Shown here: positions 16,694 through 24,837 of the stretch, one piece after another | Numbering within the stretch: position 1 is the stretch's first letter | Layout of the letters: each line of letters begins with the position of its first letter | Source of the DNA: Longimicrobiales bacterium | GTDB taxonomy: Bacteria; Gemmatimonadota; Gemmatimonadetes; Longimicrobiales; RSA9 | Assembly (NCBI GenBank): GCA_035764935.1 | Contig: DASTYK010000093.1 | Coordinates: 1 to 58,649, forward strand | Direction: 5' to 3' | DNA length: 58,649 nucleotides | Made by a program: the position numbers and the translations under genes | Notes under the pieces: model-generated | Told to the model about the DNA's origin: nothing | Database searches by the model: none | What the model saw: the letters and a program-made list of their open reading frames with translations, nothing else

Positions 16694-18663
16694 TGTGCTC
16701 CCGCAGCCCACACGTTGTTCCCGCGCTGCACGTCCGCGAACCACTGTTCCGGATCGATCTCGACCCGCACGACCTGCCCATCCACGCGCAGCACCTGGCG
16801 CGTCTTCCCCTCCAGCCACGGTTCCACCGGAAGCGTGTGCTCGACGACGGCGCCGTCTGCCAGCGTGACGTGCAGGATCACCGGCATCGGCGCTTCGCCG
16901 CGGTCCTCGACGACGATCTCCGCGCCGGTCGAATCCTGTCGTACCTGCAGAATCGCCTGGTCGAGTGTTGCAGTCTCGAAGAACCACGGGTGCCAGAACC
17001 AGTCGAGGTCGCGACCTGCGGCCGCTTCCATCGTCGCGAAGAAGTCCCACGGTGTCGGATGCTTCAGCAGCCAGCGCTGCGCGTACATCTGCAATCCCTG
17101 CTGCACCTGCTGCTCGCCGACCACTCCGGCGAGCGCGCGCAGCATCGTGCCGGGCTTGGTGTACGCCGCGACGCCGTACTGGGGTCCGATGCCGAACAGG
17201 TCCGGCGCGCGCATGATCTCGCCCTCGCTGTCGCTGCCGGCAATGCGCAGGTATGAGCGCTGCGAGGCGAGTGCGGGCTCGAGCCCCGGGAAGATGTCGG
17301 GCACCGAGAGGTCCTCGATGTAGGTGACCAGCCCCTCGTCCTGCCAGGCGTAGCGGCTCTCGTTGGACCCGACCATCATCGGGTACCACTGGTGCGCGAC
17401 TTCGTGCGAAATCACGGAGTACAGCGCCACGGAATCCGAGGGCGAGCCGATGAAGACGAGCATCGGGTACTCCATCCCGCCAATCGGTCCTTCCGCGGAC
17501 GTGATCTTCGGGTAGATGTACGGATGCCAGTGCTCGGCATGGAAGCTCACGGCGTGGCGCGTGTAGCGCGCGCCCTCCCGCCAGGCGGGGAAGTCAGGGC
17601 GATACAGCGCATTGACGAGCACCGTGTCAGGGCGCCCGTCGCCGTGTGCGTCCGGCAGGATCGCGCGAGTGGCATCCCACACGTACCGATTCGACGTCGC
17701 GAACGCGAAGTCGCGCACATTGCCTGCGACGAACCGCCACTCGAGCTGCCCGCCGGGCGCGCGCTCCGTCGCCGCGCCCTCCTCGACATCGTTCTCCGTG
17801 ACCACCTGCACCACGGAATCCTGTGCGAGCGCACGCGCCACCCGGGCGCGCACAGTGCCGGGCAGCACCTCGTCCGCGTTCTGCAGCACGCCCGTCGCAT
17901 CCACGAGCCAGCCCTCGGGCAGCGTCAGAGTGACGTCGAAGTCCGCGTACTCGAGGTAGAACTCGCCGTTGGTCCAGTACGGGATGGAGTGCCATCCGTT
18001 CACGTCGTCGTAGACCGCGACCTGCGGGTACCACTGCGCGACGACGAATGCTTCGTTGTCCGCGTGGCCGGTGCGTGGCGCGCCGCGTGGCGGCACGAGC
18101 TGGCTCCACGCGATCTGCACGGTGGTGCTGCCGCCGGGTGGCAGCGCTCCCGGCAGCGCGAGCCGCATCTGCGTGCCGTCCACTGCATACGTGAGCGGGC
18201 CGGTCAGCACCGGCCCCTCGCGCGCCGGCCTGCCTTCCACCACGACGCGCTCCAGCCTGGTGCCACCCGTCATCGGGACGCGCCGCACCCGCTGCACACC
18301 AGGAGCAAATGCGTTCTGGTACAGCATGAAGCGCAGCTCGCGCAGCGTGTCGGGTGAGTTGTTGTGGTAGACGATCGTTTCCGCACCGCTCAGCCGCGCG
18401 CTCGCGGGATCCAGCTCCGCCTCGATCCGGTACTCGATCCGCTGCTGCCAGTAGCGCGGACCCGGCAGCCCTTCTTCCGTGCGCGTGCCGCGCTCGATGG
18501 CAGCACGGAACGCGTTCGTGTACGGGACCGGCCGCACGGCGTGCCGTGGCCGCAGCGGCTGCGTGTCCGCCGGAACCGGCGCGGTTGCGACGGGCGGTGC
18601 CGGCGCCGAGGTTGCGCATCCGCCGGCAAACGCCAGCAGTCCGGCAATCAGAGCCCGCTTCAT
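16690..18663 (-). CDS. M1-family metallopeptidase lipoprotein
   Basis: 657 residues. A lipobox (LAFAGG-C) follows MKRALIAG. Zinc motif H420-EVA-H424 with E443 19 residues later (HEVAHQW...WQDEG) is the M1 pattern; GGMEYP upstream is a variant of the GxMEN exopeptidase motif. The N-terminal half is the expected beta-domain. It probably trims peptides in the periplasm or at the outer membrane. Two ATGs are adjacent; the second (18663) sits 7 nt from GGAGG. It overlaps and is probably co-translated with the M23 lipoprotein. Confidence 0.88.
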   Translation of the reverse strand: MKRALIAGLLAFAGGCATSAPAPPVATAPVPADTQPLRPRHAVRPVPYTNAFRAAIERGTRTEEGLPGPRYWQQRIEYRIEAELDPASARLSGAETIVYHNNSPDTLRELRFMLYQNAFAPGVQRVRRVPMTGGTRLERVVVEGRPAREGPVLTGPLTYAVDGTQMRLALPGALPPGGSTTVQIAWSQLVPPRGAPRTGHADNEAFVVAQWYPQVAVYDDVNGWHSIPYWTNGEFYLEYADFDVTLTLPEGWLVDATGVLQNADEVLPGTVRARVARALAQDSVVQVVTENDVEEGAATERAPGGQLEWRFVAGNVRDFAFATSNRYVWDATRAILPDAHGDGRPDTVLVNALYRPDFPAWREGARYTRHAVSFHAEHWHPYIYPKITSAEGPIGGMEYPMLVFIGSPSDSVALYSVISHEVAHQWYPMMVGSNESRYAWQDEGLVTYIEDLSVPDIFPGLEPALASQRSYLRIAGSDSEGEIMRAPDLFGIGPQYGVAAYTKPGTMLRALAGVVGEQQVQQGLQMYAQRWLLKHPTPWDFFATMEAAAGRDLDWFWHPWFFETATLDQAILQVRQDSTGAEIVVEDRGEAPMPVILHVTLADGAVVEHTLPVEPWLEGKTRQVLRVDGQVVRVEIDPEQWFADVQRGNNVWAAGAQ

Positions 18664-18705
18664 CATCGAACCTCCGCGCCCACGGCGCGCATGAACAGGA
18701 GACGC

Positions 18706-18759
18706 ATGACGCAGCGAACCTGCACCGCAACGCCCGTCGCGCGCAACGGCAGCCCGTGA
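18706..18759 (+). CDS. Possible 17-residue leader ORF coupled to the DUF72 gene
   Basis: ATG at 18706 has AGGAG 4 nt upstream and encodes 17 residues (MTQRTCTATPVARNGSP). Its TGA overlaps the GTG start of the DUF72 gene as GTGA. The DUF72 start itself has no visible ribosome site, so translation could depend on this small ORF by coupling. An in-frame ATG at 18691 would add five residues. Whether the peptide matters is unknown. Confidence 0.4.
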   Translation: MTQRTCTATPVARNGSP

Positions 18760-19712
18760 GCACAGGGGGGCAGTTCGACCTGTTCGGCGGGCCCACCGGA
18801 GTGCAGAGCACAGCGGCAGCTGCCACGCATGCGGCACTGCGGGCGCGCGTGCCACCGCGTATCCGGCTCGGCACATCGTCGTGGTCGTTTCCGGGCTGGG
18901 CCGGCATCGTCTACGACCGTCCGCACTCCGAGCAGACGCTCGCACGGGACGGACTCGCCGCCTACGCCCGCCATCCCCTCCTGCGTGCAGTATCCATCGA
19001 CCGCACGTACTACGCGCCGATCGATGCGCACACGTTCGCGGCGTACGCCGACGCTGTCCCCGAAGATTTCCGCTTCCTCGTCAAGGCCGACCGGCTGCTC
19101 ACCGACCCCGACGCAGAGTCGACCACCGGCGTGCGCTTCCTGGATCCCGAGCATGCGGCGCTCGCGGTGGTGCAGCCCGCAGCGACCGGGCTCGGCAGCA
19201 GGCTCGGTGCAATCGTCTTCCAGTTCTCGCCACGCACCGCTGCACGCCACGGCGGACCCGCTCGCTTCGCGTCCATGCTGCACGAGTTCCTGGAGGCACT
19301 CCCGCGGGGACCCGTCTACGCCGTGGAACTGCGCACCCCCGCACTCATGACGGCTGCGTATGCCCGGACGCTCGAAGCGACCGGTGCAGCACACTGCTAC
19401 ACGGTGCACTCCAGCATGCTGCCACTGCATGCGCAGCTCGACCGTATTCCCGCTCCTGCGAATCCGATGCTGGTCGTCCGATGGATGCTGCGCGAAGGGC
19501 TGGACTACGAAGGTGCGCGTGCGAGCTACGCCCCGTTCAATCGGCTCGTCGCGGAAGACCCCGCCACCCGGAACGAGATCGCGCGCGTCAGCCTGGACTG
19601 CGCGCGCGATGAACGTGACGTCATCATCTGTATCAACAACAAGGCAGAGGGATCCGCTCCGCTCTCCGCGATACGCCTCGCGGAGGCAATCGCACAAACT
19701 GGCCGGAGCTAG
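18756..19712 (+). CDS. DUF72 family protein
   Basis: 318 residues, cytoplasmic. Recognised by the TIM-barrel DUF72 pattern: RIRLGTSSWSFPGWAG at about 28-43, an early AVSIDRTYYAP, FRFLVKADRLLTDP, LGAIVFQFSP, and a late ICINNKAEGSAPLSA resembling the family's N-N-H/K-x-x-G-x-A-x-x-N ending. Biochemical function of the family is not established. GTG start follows from the 4-bp overlap with the small leader ORF. Its TAG shares a CTAG palindrome with the stop of the convergent Cys-rich gene. Confidence 0.83.
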   Translation: MSTGGQFDLFGGPTGVQSTAAAATHAALRARVPPRIRLGTSSWSFPGWAGIVYDRPHSEQTLARDGLAAYARHPLLRAVSIDRTYYAPIDAHTFAAYADAVPEDFRFLVKADRLLTDPDAESTTGVRFLDPEHAALAVVQPAATGLGSRLGAIVFQFSPRTAARHGGPARFASMLHEFLEALPRGPVYAVELRTPALMTAAYARTLEATGAAHCYTVHSSMLPLHAQLDRIPAPANPMLVVRWMLREGLDYEGARASYAPFNRLVAEDPATRNEIARVSLDCARDERDVIICINNKAEGSAPLSAIRLAEAIAQTGRS

Positions 19713-19900
19713 GCCGCGGTCGGAGCCGCCACTCCGCGGGCCGCACCCGCGCACGCCGGACAGTACGGCTGCCCGCCGGTCACTGCGACTTTCCCCGAGT
19801 CCAGCACCCAGATCGCTTCGTGCTCGCGGATCCAGTCGCCGCACGAGCCGGCACACGGGTACTCGACGACACCACACACGGAGATTCTGGCGTAACTCAC
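19709..19900 (-). CDS. Small Cys-rich (zinc-ribbon-like) protein
   Basis: 63 residues, GTG start with a strong GGAGGG ribosome site about 8 nt upstream. Cysteines occur as single C9, C16 and C20 (YPCAGSCGDW) and a C-terminal CPAC, so two pairs could bind zinc. Residues YCPACAG look like half a zinc ribbon. No family is recognised. It converges on the DUF72 gene with the two stop codons overlapping in CTAG. Confidence 0.65.
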   Translation of the reverse strand: MSYARISVCGVVEYPCAGSCGDWIREHEAIWVLDSGKVAVTGGQPYCPACAGAARGVAAPTAA

Positions 19901-20069
19901 AGGCCTATCCCTCCTCGTTGCCGGCCCGGTACCGCCCGGTTCCCGTCAGCCGACGCTGCCCTCCGTCAACGCAATCGCCTTGCCATTGTTTCTGTAAACG
20001 CTTGCGGCGCCCCGCCCCTGCGACCAACTTGCGGGAGGATCCCTCAACGCCCTCCGCAGGACGCGCTCG

Positions 20070-21761
20070 ATGTCGACTGGCAAGAGAAAGCGCGGCGGCG
20101 CCTTTGCCCGGGCGGACCTGCGTCCGGCTCCCAAGGGCCGTGCGATCGATGCGGCCGCACTGGCCCGGGTGCAGGCACTTCTGGGCGATCGTCCGCGGCG
20201 GCCCGATCTCCTGATCGAATACCTCCACCTGTTGCAGGATCACAACGGTCACCTGCCGGTCGCGCAGCTCAATGCACTCGCGTTCGAGCTGCGCCTGACG
20301 CCGGCAGAGGTCCACGAGGTCGCGACCTTCTACCACCACTTCGACGTGGTGAAGGAGGGCGACGTCGCACCCCCGCCCATCACGGTCCGCGTCTGCGACT
20401 CCATCGCGTGTCACCTCGCCGGGAGCGACGCTCTGCTCGATGCGCTTCGTGCCTCGCTCGGGGCGGGCGTCCGCGTGCTGGCCGCACCGTGCGTCGGCCG
20501 CTGTGATGGCGCACCCGTAGCCGTCGTCGGCCGCAACCCGGTCGACCATGCGAGTGCGGCGTCGGTCGCGGAGGTCGTGCGCCGTGGCGAGACCGAGCCG
20601 ACTCTGCCGGCATACCCGGACTATGCAGCGTATCGCGCGGGCGGCGGATACCAGTTCCTCGCCGCGTGTGTGAACGGCGATCGCACGATCGACGACGTGA
20701 TCGCGGAGGTGGAAGCGAGCGGCCTGCGCGGACTCGGCGGCGCAGGCTTCCCGGTTTCACGCAAGTGGCAGTTCGTGCGCGCCGCGCCGGCGCCGCGCTG
20801 CGTCGCCATCAACGCGGACGAGGGCGAGCCCGGCACGTTCAAGGACCGGTTCTGCCTCGAGTCCGATCCGCACCGGGTGCTCGAAGGTGCGCTCCTCGCC
20901 TCGTGGGTGGTGGATGCGGGTGCACTGGTGATCTACCTGCGGGACGAGTATGCGGCGGCGCGCAGCATCCTCGAACGTGAGATCGCGGCGCTCACCGCGG
21001 ATCCGCCGTGCACCCTGCCGCCGATCTATCTGCGACGCGGCGCGGGCGCATACATCTGCGGCGAGGAGACGTCGCTGATCGAGTCGACGGAGGGGAAGCG
21101 TGGCGAGCCGCGGCTGCGGCCGCCGTTTCCGGCCCAGGCCGGCATCTTCGGCTGGGCGACGCTGGTGCAGAACGTCGAGACGGCGTACTGGCTGCGCACC
21201 GTCCTGGAAGGTGGAGCGGAAGCCTTTCGCGACAGGGGACAGCGCGGCCGCAGCGGCCAGCGCTACTTCAGTGTGAGCGGTCGCGTGCGACGTCCCGGCG
21301 TCTACCTTGCCGGCAACGGCGTCAGTGTGCGTGAGCTGATCGAGCTCGCCGGCGGCATGCCCGACGGCCACGAGCTGTATGCGTTCCTGCCCGGTGGTGC
21401 CTCGGGCGGCATCCTGCCCGCATCGCTGGGCGACGAACCGCTCGACTTCGACGTGCTCGCGCGGTACGGCTGCTTCATCGGCTCGGCGGCGGTCGTCATC
21501 CTGTCGCAGCACGACAGCGTCAGGGACGCGGCGCACAACCTGATGGAGTTCTTCGCACACGAGTCGTGCGGCAAGTGCACGCCGTGCCGCGTCGGCACAG
21601 CGAAGTCGGAGCTGCTGATGCGCGAACAAAGCTGGAACCTCCCCGTGCTGCAGGACCTCGCGCAGGTGATGAGCGACGCATCGATCTGCGGCCTCGGCCA
21701 GGCCGCGCCGAATCCGTTCCGCAGTGTGCTGCGCTTCTTTCCGCAGGAGCTTGACTCATGA
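20070..21761 (+). CDS. NAD-dependent formate dehydrogenase, fused gamma-beta (NuoE-NuoF) subunit
   Basis: 563 residues. Residues ~25-175 are a thioredoxin-like [2Fe-2S] NuoE/FdsG domain (EVATFYHHF; RVCDSIAC near 109-114; APCVGRCDG near 140). The rest is NuoF/FdsB: LRGLGGAGFPV (FMN/NADH) near 222, GAGAYICGEETSLIESTEG near 323-341, and a [4Fe-4S] site SCGKCTPCRVG near 500 plus ICGLG near 540. It accepts electrons from the Mo subunit and reduces NAD. It overlaps the next gene by 4 bp. The gamma-beta fusion replaces the separate fdsG and fdsB of Cupriavidus-type enzymes. Confidence 0.9.
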   Translation: MSTGKRKRGGAFARADLRPAPKGRAIDAAALARVQALLGDRPRRPDLLIEYLHLLQDHNGHLPVAQLNALAFELRLTPAEVHEVATFYHHFDVVKEGDVAPPPITVRVCDSIACHLAGSDALLDALRASLGAGVRVLAAPCVGRCDGAPVAVVGRNPVDHASAASVAEVVRRGETEPTLPAYPDYAAYRAGGGYQFLAACVNGDRTIDDVIAEVEASGLRGLGGAGFPVSRKWQFVRAAPAPRCVAINADEGEPGTFKDRFCLESDPHRVLEGALLASWVVDAGALVIYLRDEYAAARSILEREIAALTADPPCTLPPIYLRRGAGAYICGEETSLIESTEGKRGEPRLRPPFPAQAGIFGWATLVQNVETAYWLRTVLEGGAEAFRDRGQRGRSGQRYFSVSGRVRRPGVYLAGNGVSVRELIELAGGMPDGHELYAFLPGGASGGILPASLGDEPLDFDVLARYGCFIGSAAVVILSQHDSVRDAAHNLMEFFAHESCGKCTPCRVGTAKSELLMREQSWNLPVLQDLAQVMSDASICGLGQAAPNPFRSVLRFFPQELDS

Positions 21762-22519
21762 GCGGCCTGGATGGCGCAACGCCGAATGCACCGATCGCTC
21801 CGGGTGTGAACCCGCTCGGCCCGCAGGGCGCCGAGACATCCGTCGCCCTGCTGGAGGCACGGCTCGGCTTCGGCCGCCATGCGCCGACCGGTGAACCGGT
21901 GCGCTTCTCGCTGAACGGCCGGGAGATCGAGGCACGCCCGGACGAAACGATCCTGCAGGCCGCCGAGCGGCATGGCGTCTCGATCCCGCACCTCTGCTAC
22001 ATGGAAGGCATGCGTCCGGACGGCAACTGCCGTGCGTGCATGGTCGAGATCGACGGCGAACGCGTCCTGGCCGCGTCGTGCAGCCGCAGGCCCGTGGCCG
22101 GGATGACGGTACGTACGGACAGCGAGCGTGCACTGCACTCGCAGCGGCTGGTGCTGGAGCTGCTCGTAAATGATGCGCCGCAGCCGCCCGGACTGGAAAC
22201 GGAGCTCGGCTACTGGGCCACGCGGCTCGGTGTGAGCGCCGGCCGCTTTCCGATGCGGGCCCAGCCCGCGCCGGATCTCTCGCATCCTGGTATCCAGGTG
22301 CACCTGGAGTCGTGCATCCAGTGCACGCGCTGCGTGCGTGCGTGCCGCGAGGTGCAGGTGAACGACGTGATCGGGTACGCGAATCGCGGCAATGCCGCAA
22401 AGATCGTCTTCGACTTCGATGATCCGATGGGTGAGTCGACGTGCGTCGGCTGTGGCGAATGCGTGCAGGCGTGCCCGACGGGTGCGCTGCTGCCGTCGCT
22501 GTCACTGCTGGCAGGCTAG
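21758..22519 (+). CDS. Formate dehydrogenase Fe-S electron-transfer subunit (FdsA/NuoG N-terminal-like)
   Basis: 253 residues. A plant-ferredoxin-like [2Fe-2S] domain (HLCYMEGMRPDGNCRACMVE, then SCSR) is followed by two [4Fe-4S] motifs, ESCIQCTRCVRACREV and STCVGCGECVQACPTGA. In many formate dehydrogenases this module is the N-terminus of the catalytic subunit; here it is its own gene, 30 bp before that subunit. The His-Cys3 [4Fe-4S] motif of NuoG, expected between the two parts, is missing (the segment NDAPQPPGLETELGYW has no Cys). It bridges the Mo site and the NAD-reducing subunit. Confidence 0.88.
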   Translation: MSGLDGATPNAPIAPGVNPLGPQGAETSVALLEARLGFGRHAPTGEPVRFSLNGREIEARPDETILQAAERHGVSIPHLCYMEGMRPDGNCRACMVEIDGERVLAASCSRRPVAGMTVRTDSERALHSQRLVLELLVNDAPQPPGLETELGYWATRLGVSAGRFPMRAQPAPDLSHPGIQVHLESCIQCTRCVRACREVQVNDVIGYANRGNAAKIVFDFDDPMGESTCVGCGECVQACPTGALLPSLSLLAG

Positions 22520-22549
22520 CCAGACTCACCTGCTGCCGGAGGTCGTGCC

Positions 22550-24721
22550 ATGATCCTGCGCACACTGAACGACACGCCTGCGCGCCAGGTCGAATCGCTC
22601 TGCCCGTACTGCGGCGTCGGCTGTCAGACGACGTACAACATCAGCGACAACCGCATCATCAGCGTCGAGGGCCGCGACGGTCCCGCGAACCGGGGGCGCC
22701 TGTGCGTGAAGGGGCGCTTCGGCTTCGATTACGTCCACAGCCCGCAGCGGCTGCGCACGCCGCTGATCCGCCGCGAGGACGTTCCCAAGGATCCGGACCG
22801 CCTCGTCGATCCGGCCGATCCGCTCAGCGCGTTTCGCGAGGCGACGTGGGAGGAGGCGCTGGAGCGGGCCGCCGATGGGCTGCGTCGCATCCGTGACGAG
22901 CACGGTGGCCGTGCCCTGGCCGGGTTCGGCTCTGCCAAGGGCAGCAACGAGGAAGCGTACCTGTTCCAGAAGCTGGTGCGCACGGGATTCGGCACCAACA
23001 ACGTCGATCACTGCACCCGACTGTGTCACGCCTCCTCCGTTGCCGCGCTCATGGAGAACCTGAACAGCGGCGCGGTGTCGAACCCGGTGAGCGACGTGCA
23101 GTACGCGGACGTGATGTTCGTGATCGGCTCGAACCCGACCGTGAACCATCCGGTCGCAGCGACGTTCATGAAGAACGCGATCGAGCGGGGCACGCGGCTG
23201 ATCATCGCCGACCCGCGGCGCACCGAGATGGCACGGCTCGCCACACACGTGCTGCAGTTCCGGCCGAGTGCGGACGTCGCGCTGTTGAACGCGATGATGC
23301 ACGTGATCATCGAGGACGACCTGATCGATCGCGAGTTCATCGAGCGGCGCACGCGCGGCTTCGATGAGCTGCGCAGGACGGTCAGGGCGTATGCACCCGA
23401 AACGGTCGAGCCGCTCACGGGAGTGCCGGCCGCCGAGGTCCGGGCGGCCGCGCGGCTCTACGCCTCGTCGCGGCAGTCCATGATCTTCTGGGGGATGGGC
23501 ATCTCGCAGCACGTGCACGGCACGGACAACGCGCGCTGCCTGATCTCGCTCGCGCTGATGACGGGCAACATCGGACGGCGCGGTACGGGGCTGCATCCGC
23601 TGCGCGGGCAGAACAACGTCCAGGGCGCGAGCGACATGGGGCTGATTCCCATGGTCTATCCCGACTACCGCTCCGTCGAGGACCCGCAGACGCGCGCGTA
23701 CTTCGAGAAGCTCTGGGGAGCCGCGCTCGACCCGGACAAGGGACTCACGGTCGTCGAGATCATGAACGCCGCGAAGCGGAAGCAGATCCGCGGCATGTAC
23801 ATCATGGGCGAGAACCCGGCAATGTCGGATCCCGACGTGCAGCACGCCCGCGAGGCGATCGCGGCACTCGACTGGCTCGTCGTGCAGGACATCTTCCTCA
23901 CCGAGACCGCGAGCTTCGCGGACGTGGTACTGCCGGCCAGCGCGTTCCCCGAGAAGACTGGCACGTACACGAACACCGATCGGCGCGTGCAGCTCGGCCG
24001 CACCGCGCTGGACATGCCCGCGGGAGTACGCCAGGACCTCGAGCTGATCCAGGAGCTCGCGCGCCGACTGGGCCTCGACTGGAGCTACACCGGCCCGGCC
24101 GACGTCTGGAGCGAGATCCGGCAGGCCGTGCCGAGCTGTGCCGGCATCACCTGGGAGCGGCTCGAGCGCGAGCACGGCGTCGTCTATCCCTGCCGCAACG
24201 AAGGGGATCCTGGCGACGAGGTCATTTTCACCGATGCATTCCCGACGCAGGACGGCCGCGCCACCTTCGCGCCCGCCGAGTTCACGCAGGGCGACGAGCC
24301 GCCGGACGAGGAGTACCCGACCGTCCTGATCACCGGGCGACTGCTCGAGCACTGGCATACTGGTGCGATGACACGCCGCGCCGGCGTGCTCGACGCGATC
24401 GAGCCGGTCGCGCACGTCAGCATGAACCCGGCCGACATGGAGCGCCTCGGCGTCCGGCCGGGTGACCAGGTCTCCGTGGCATCGCGGCGCGGCGAGCTGA
24501 CCGCGCAGGCGCGGCGTGACGACGGAGTGCCGGCCGGCGCCGTCTTCATCCCGTTCTGCTATGTCGAGGCCGCGGCGAACCTGCTCACCAACCCCGCCCT
24601 CGACCCGTTCGGCAAGATTCCGGAGTTCAAGTTCTGTGGCGTGCGCGTGCAGAAAGCGGCGGCCGCCGAACGCCGCGACCCACCACACGCCGAGCTTTAC
24701 ACCCCCGCGCATCCCGGTTAG
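22550..24721 (+). CDS. Formate dehydrogenase catalytic (molybdopterin) subunit
   Basis: 723 residues, MopB family. The [4Fe-4S] motif is C18-x2-C21-x3-C25 with C52 (ESLCPYCGVGCQ, GRLCVKG). The Mo/W ligand region DHCTRLCHASS places Cys (C159, codon TGT) where selenocysteine is found in FdhF, followed by His. Asn-Asn-Val-Gln-Gly (QNNVQGASDMG) and a C-terminal molydopterin-dinucleotide domain (TGRLLEHWHTGAMTRR) agree with formate dehydrogenase. It oxidises formate to CO2 in the cytoplasm. No fdhD or molybdenum cofactor gene is in the window. Confidence 0.9.
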   Translation: MILRTLNDTPARQVESLCPYCGVGCQTTYNISDNRIISVEGRDGPANRGRLCVKGRFGFDYVHSPQRLRTPLIRREDVPKDPDRLVDPADPLSAFREATWEEALERAADGLRRIRDEHGGRALAGFGSAKGSNEEAYLFQKLVRTGFGTNNVDHCTRLCHASSVAALMENLNSGAVSNPVSDVQYADVMFVIGSNPTVNHPVAATFMKNAIERGTRLIIADPRRTEMARLATHVLQFRPSADVALLNAMMHVIIEDDLIDREFIERRTRGFDELRRTVRAYAPETVEPLTGVPAAEVRAAARLYASSRQSMIFWGMGISQHVHGTDNARCLISLALMTGNIGRRGTGLHPLRGQNNVQGASDMGLIPMVYPDYRSVEDPQTRAYFEKLWGAALDPDKGLTVVEIMNAAKRKQIRGMYIMGENPAMSDPDVQHAREAIAALDWLVVQDIFLTETASFADVVLPASAFPEKTGTYTNTDRRVQLGRTALDMPAGVRQDLELIQELARRLGLDWSYTGPADVWSEIRQAVPSCAGITWERLEREHGVVYPCRNEGDPGDEVIFTDAFPTQDGRATFAPAEFTQGDEPPDEEYPTVLITGRLLEHWHTGAMTRRAGVLDAIEPVAHVSMNPADMERLGVRPGDQVSVASRRGELTAQARRDDGVPAGAVFIPFCYVEAAANLLTNPALDPFGKIPEFKFCGVRVQKAAAAERRDPPHAELYTPAHPG

Positions 24722-24786
24722 CTTCGAGGGATTCTGCCGATCCCTGCCTGCTCATCAGAGTCGTTGTGACAGAACGGGTTTCGGCT

Positions 24787-24819
24787 GCCGGCACGCTGTG
24801 GCTCGACACGCGTGCCGGC
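24787..24819 (+). promoter_or_regulatory. Hairpin just upstream of the ctaB ribosome site
   Basis: GCCGGCACGC (24787-24796) and GCGTGCCGGC (24810-24819) form a perfect 10-bp stem with a 13-nt loop that can pair further. It ends 6 nt before AGGAGG. It could end the formate dehydrogenase transcript (no T-tract) or shape the ctaB leader. Confidence 0.5.
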
Positions 24820-24837
24820 GTGCTCAGGAGGTGAAGG

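Noticed and set aside
18354-18755. N-terminal extension of the DUF72 gene back into the M1 peptidase gene
   Set aside because: It would overlap the divergent M1 gene extensively and the extension has no domain; the GTG at 18756 with GTGA overlap is simpler.
23018-23032. Selenocysteine in the formate dehydrogenase active site
   Set aside because: The codon at the Mo-ligand position is TGT (Cys); there is no in-frame TGA.
22526-24712. 728-codon open frame opposite the formate dehydrogenase catalytic gene
   Set aside because: Antisense shadow; the sense frame has intact Mo and Fe-S motifs.
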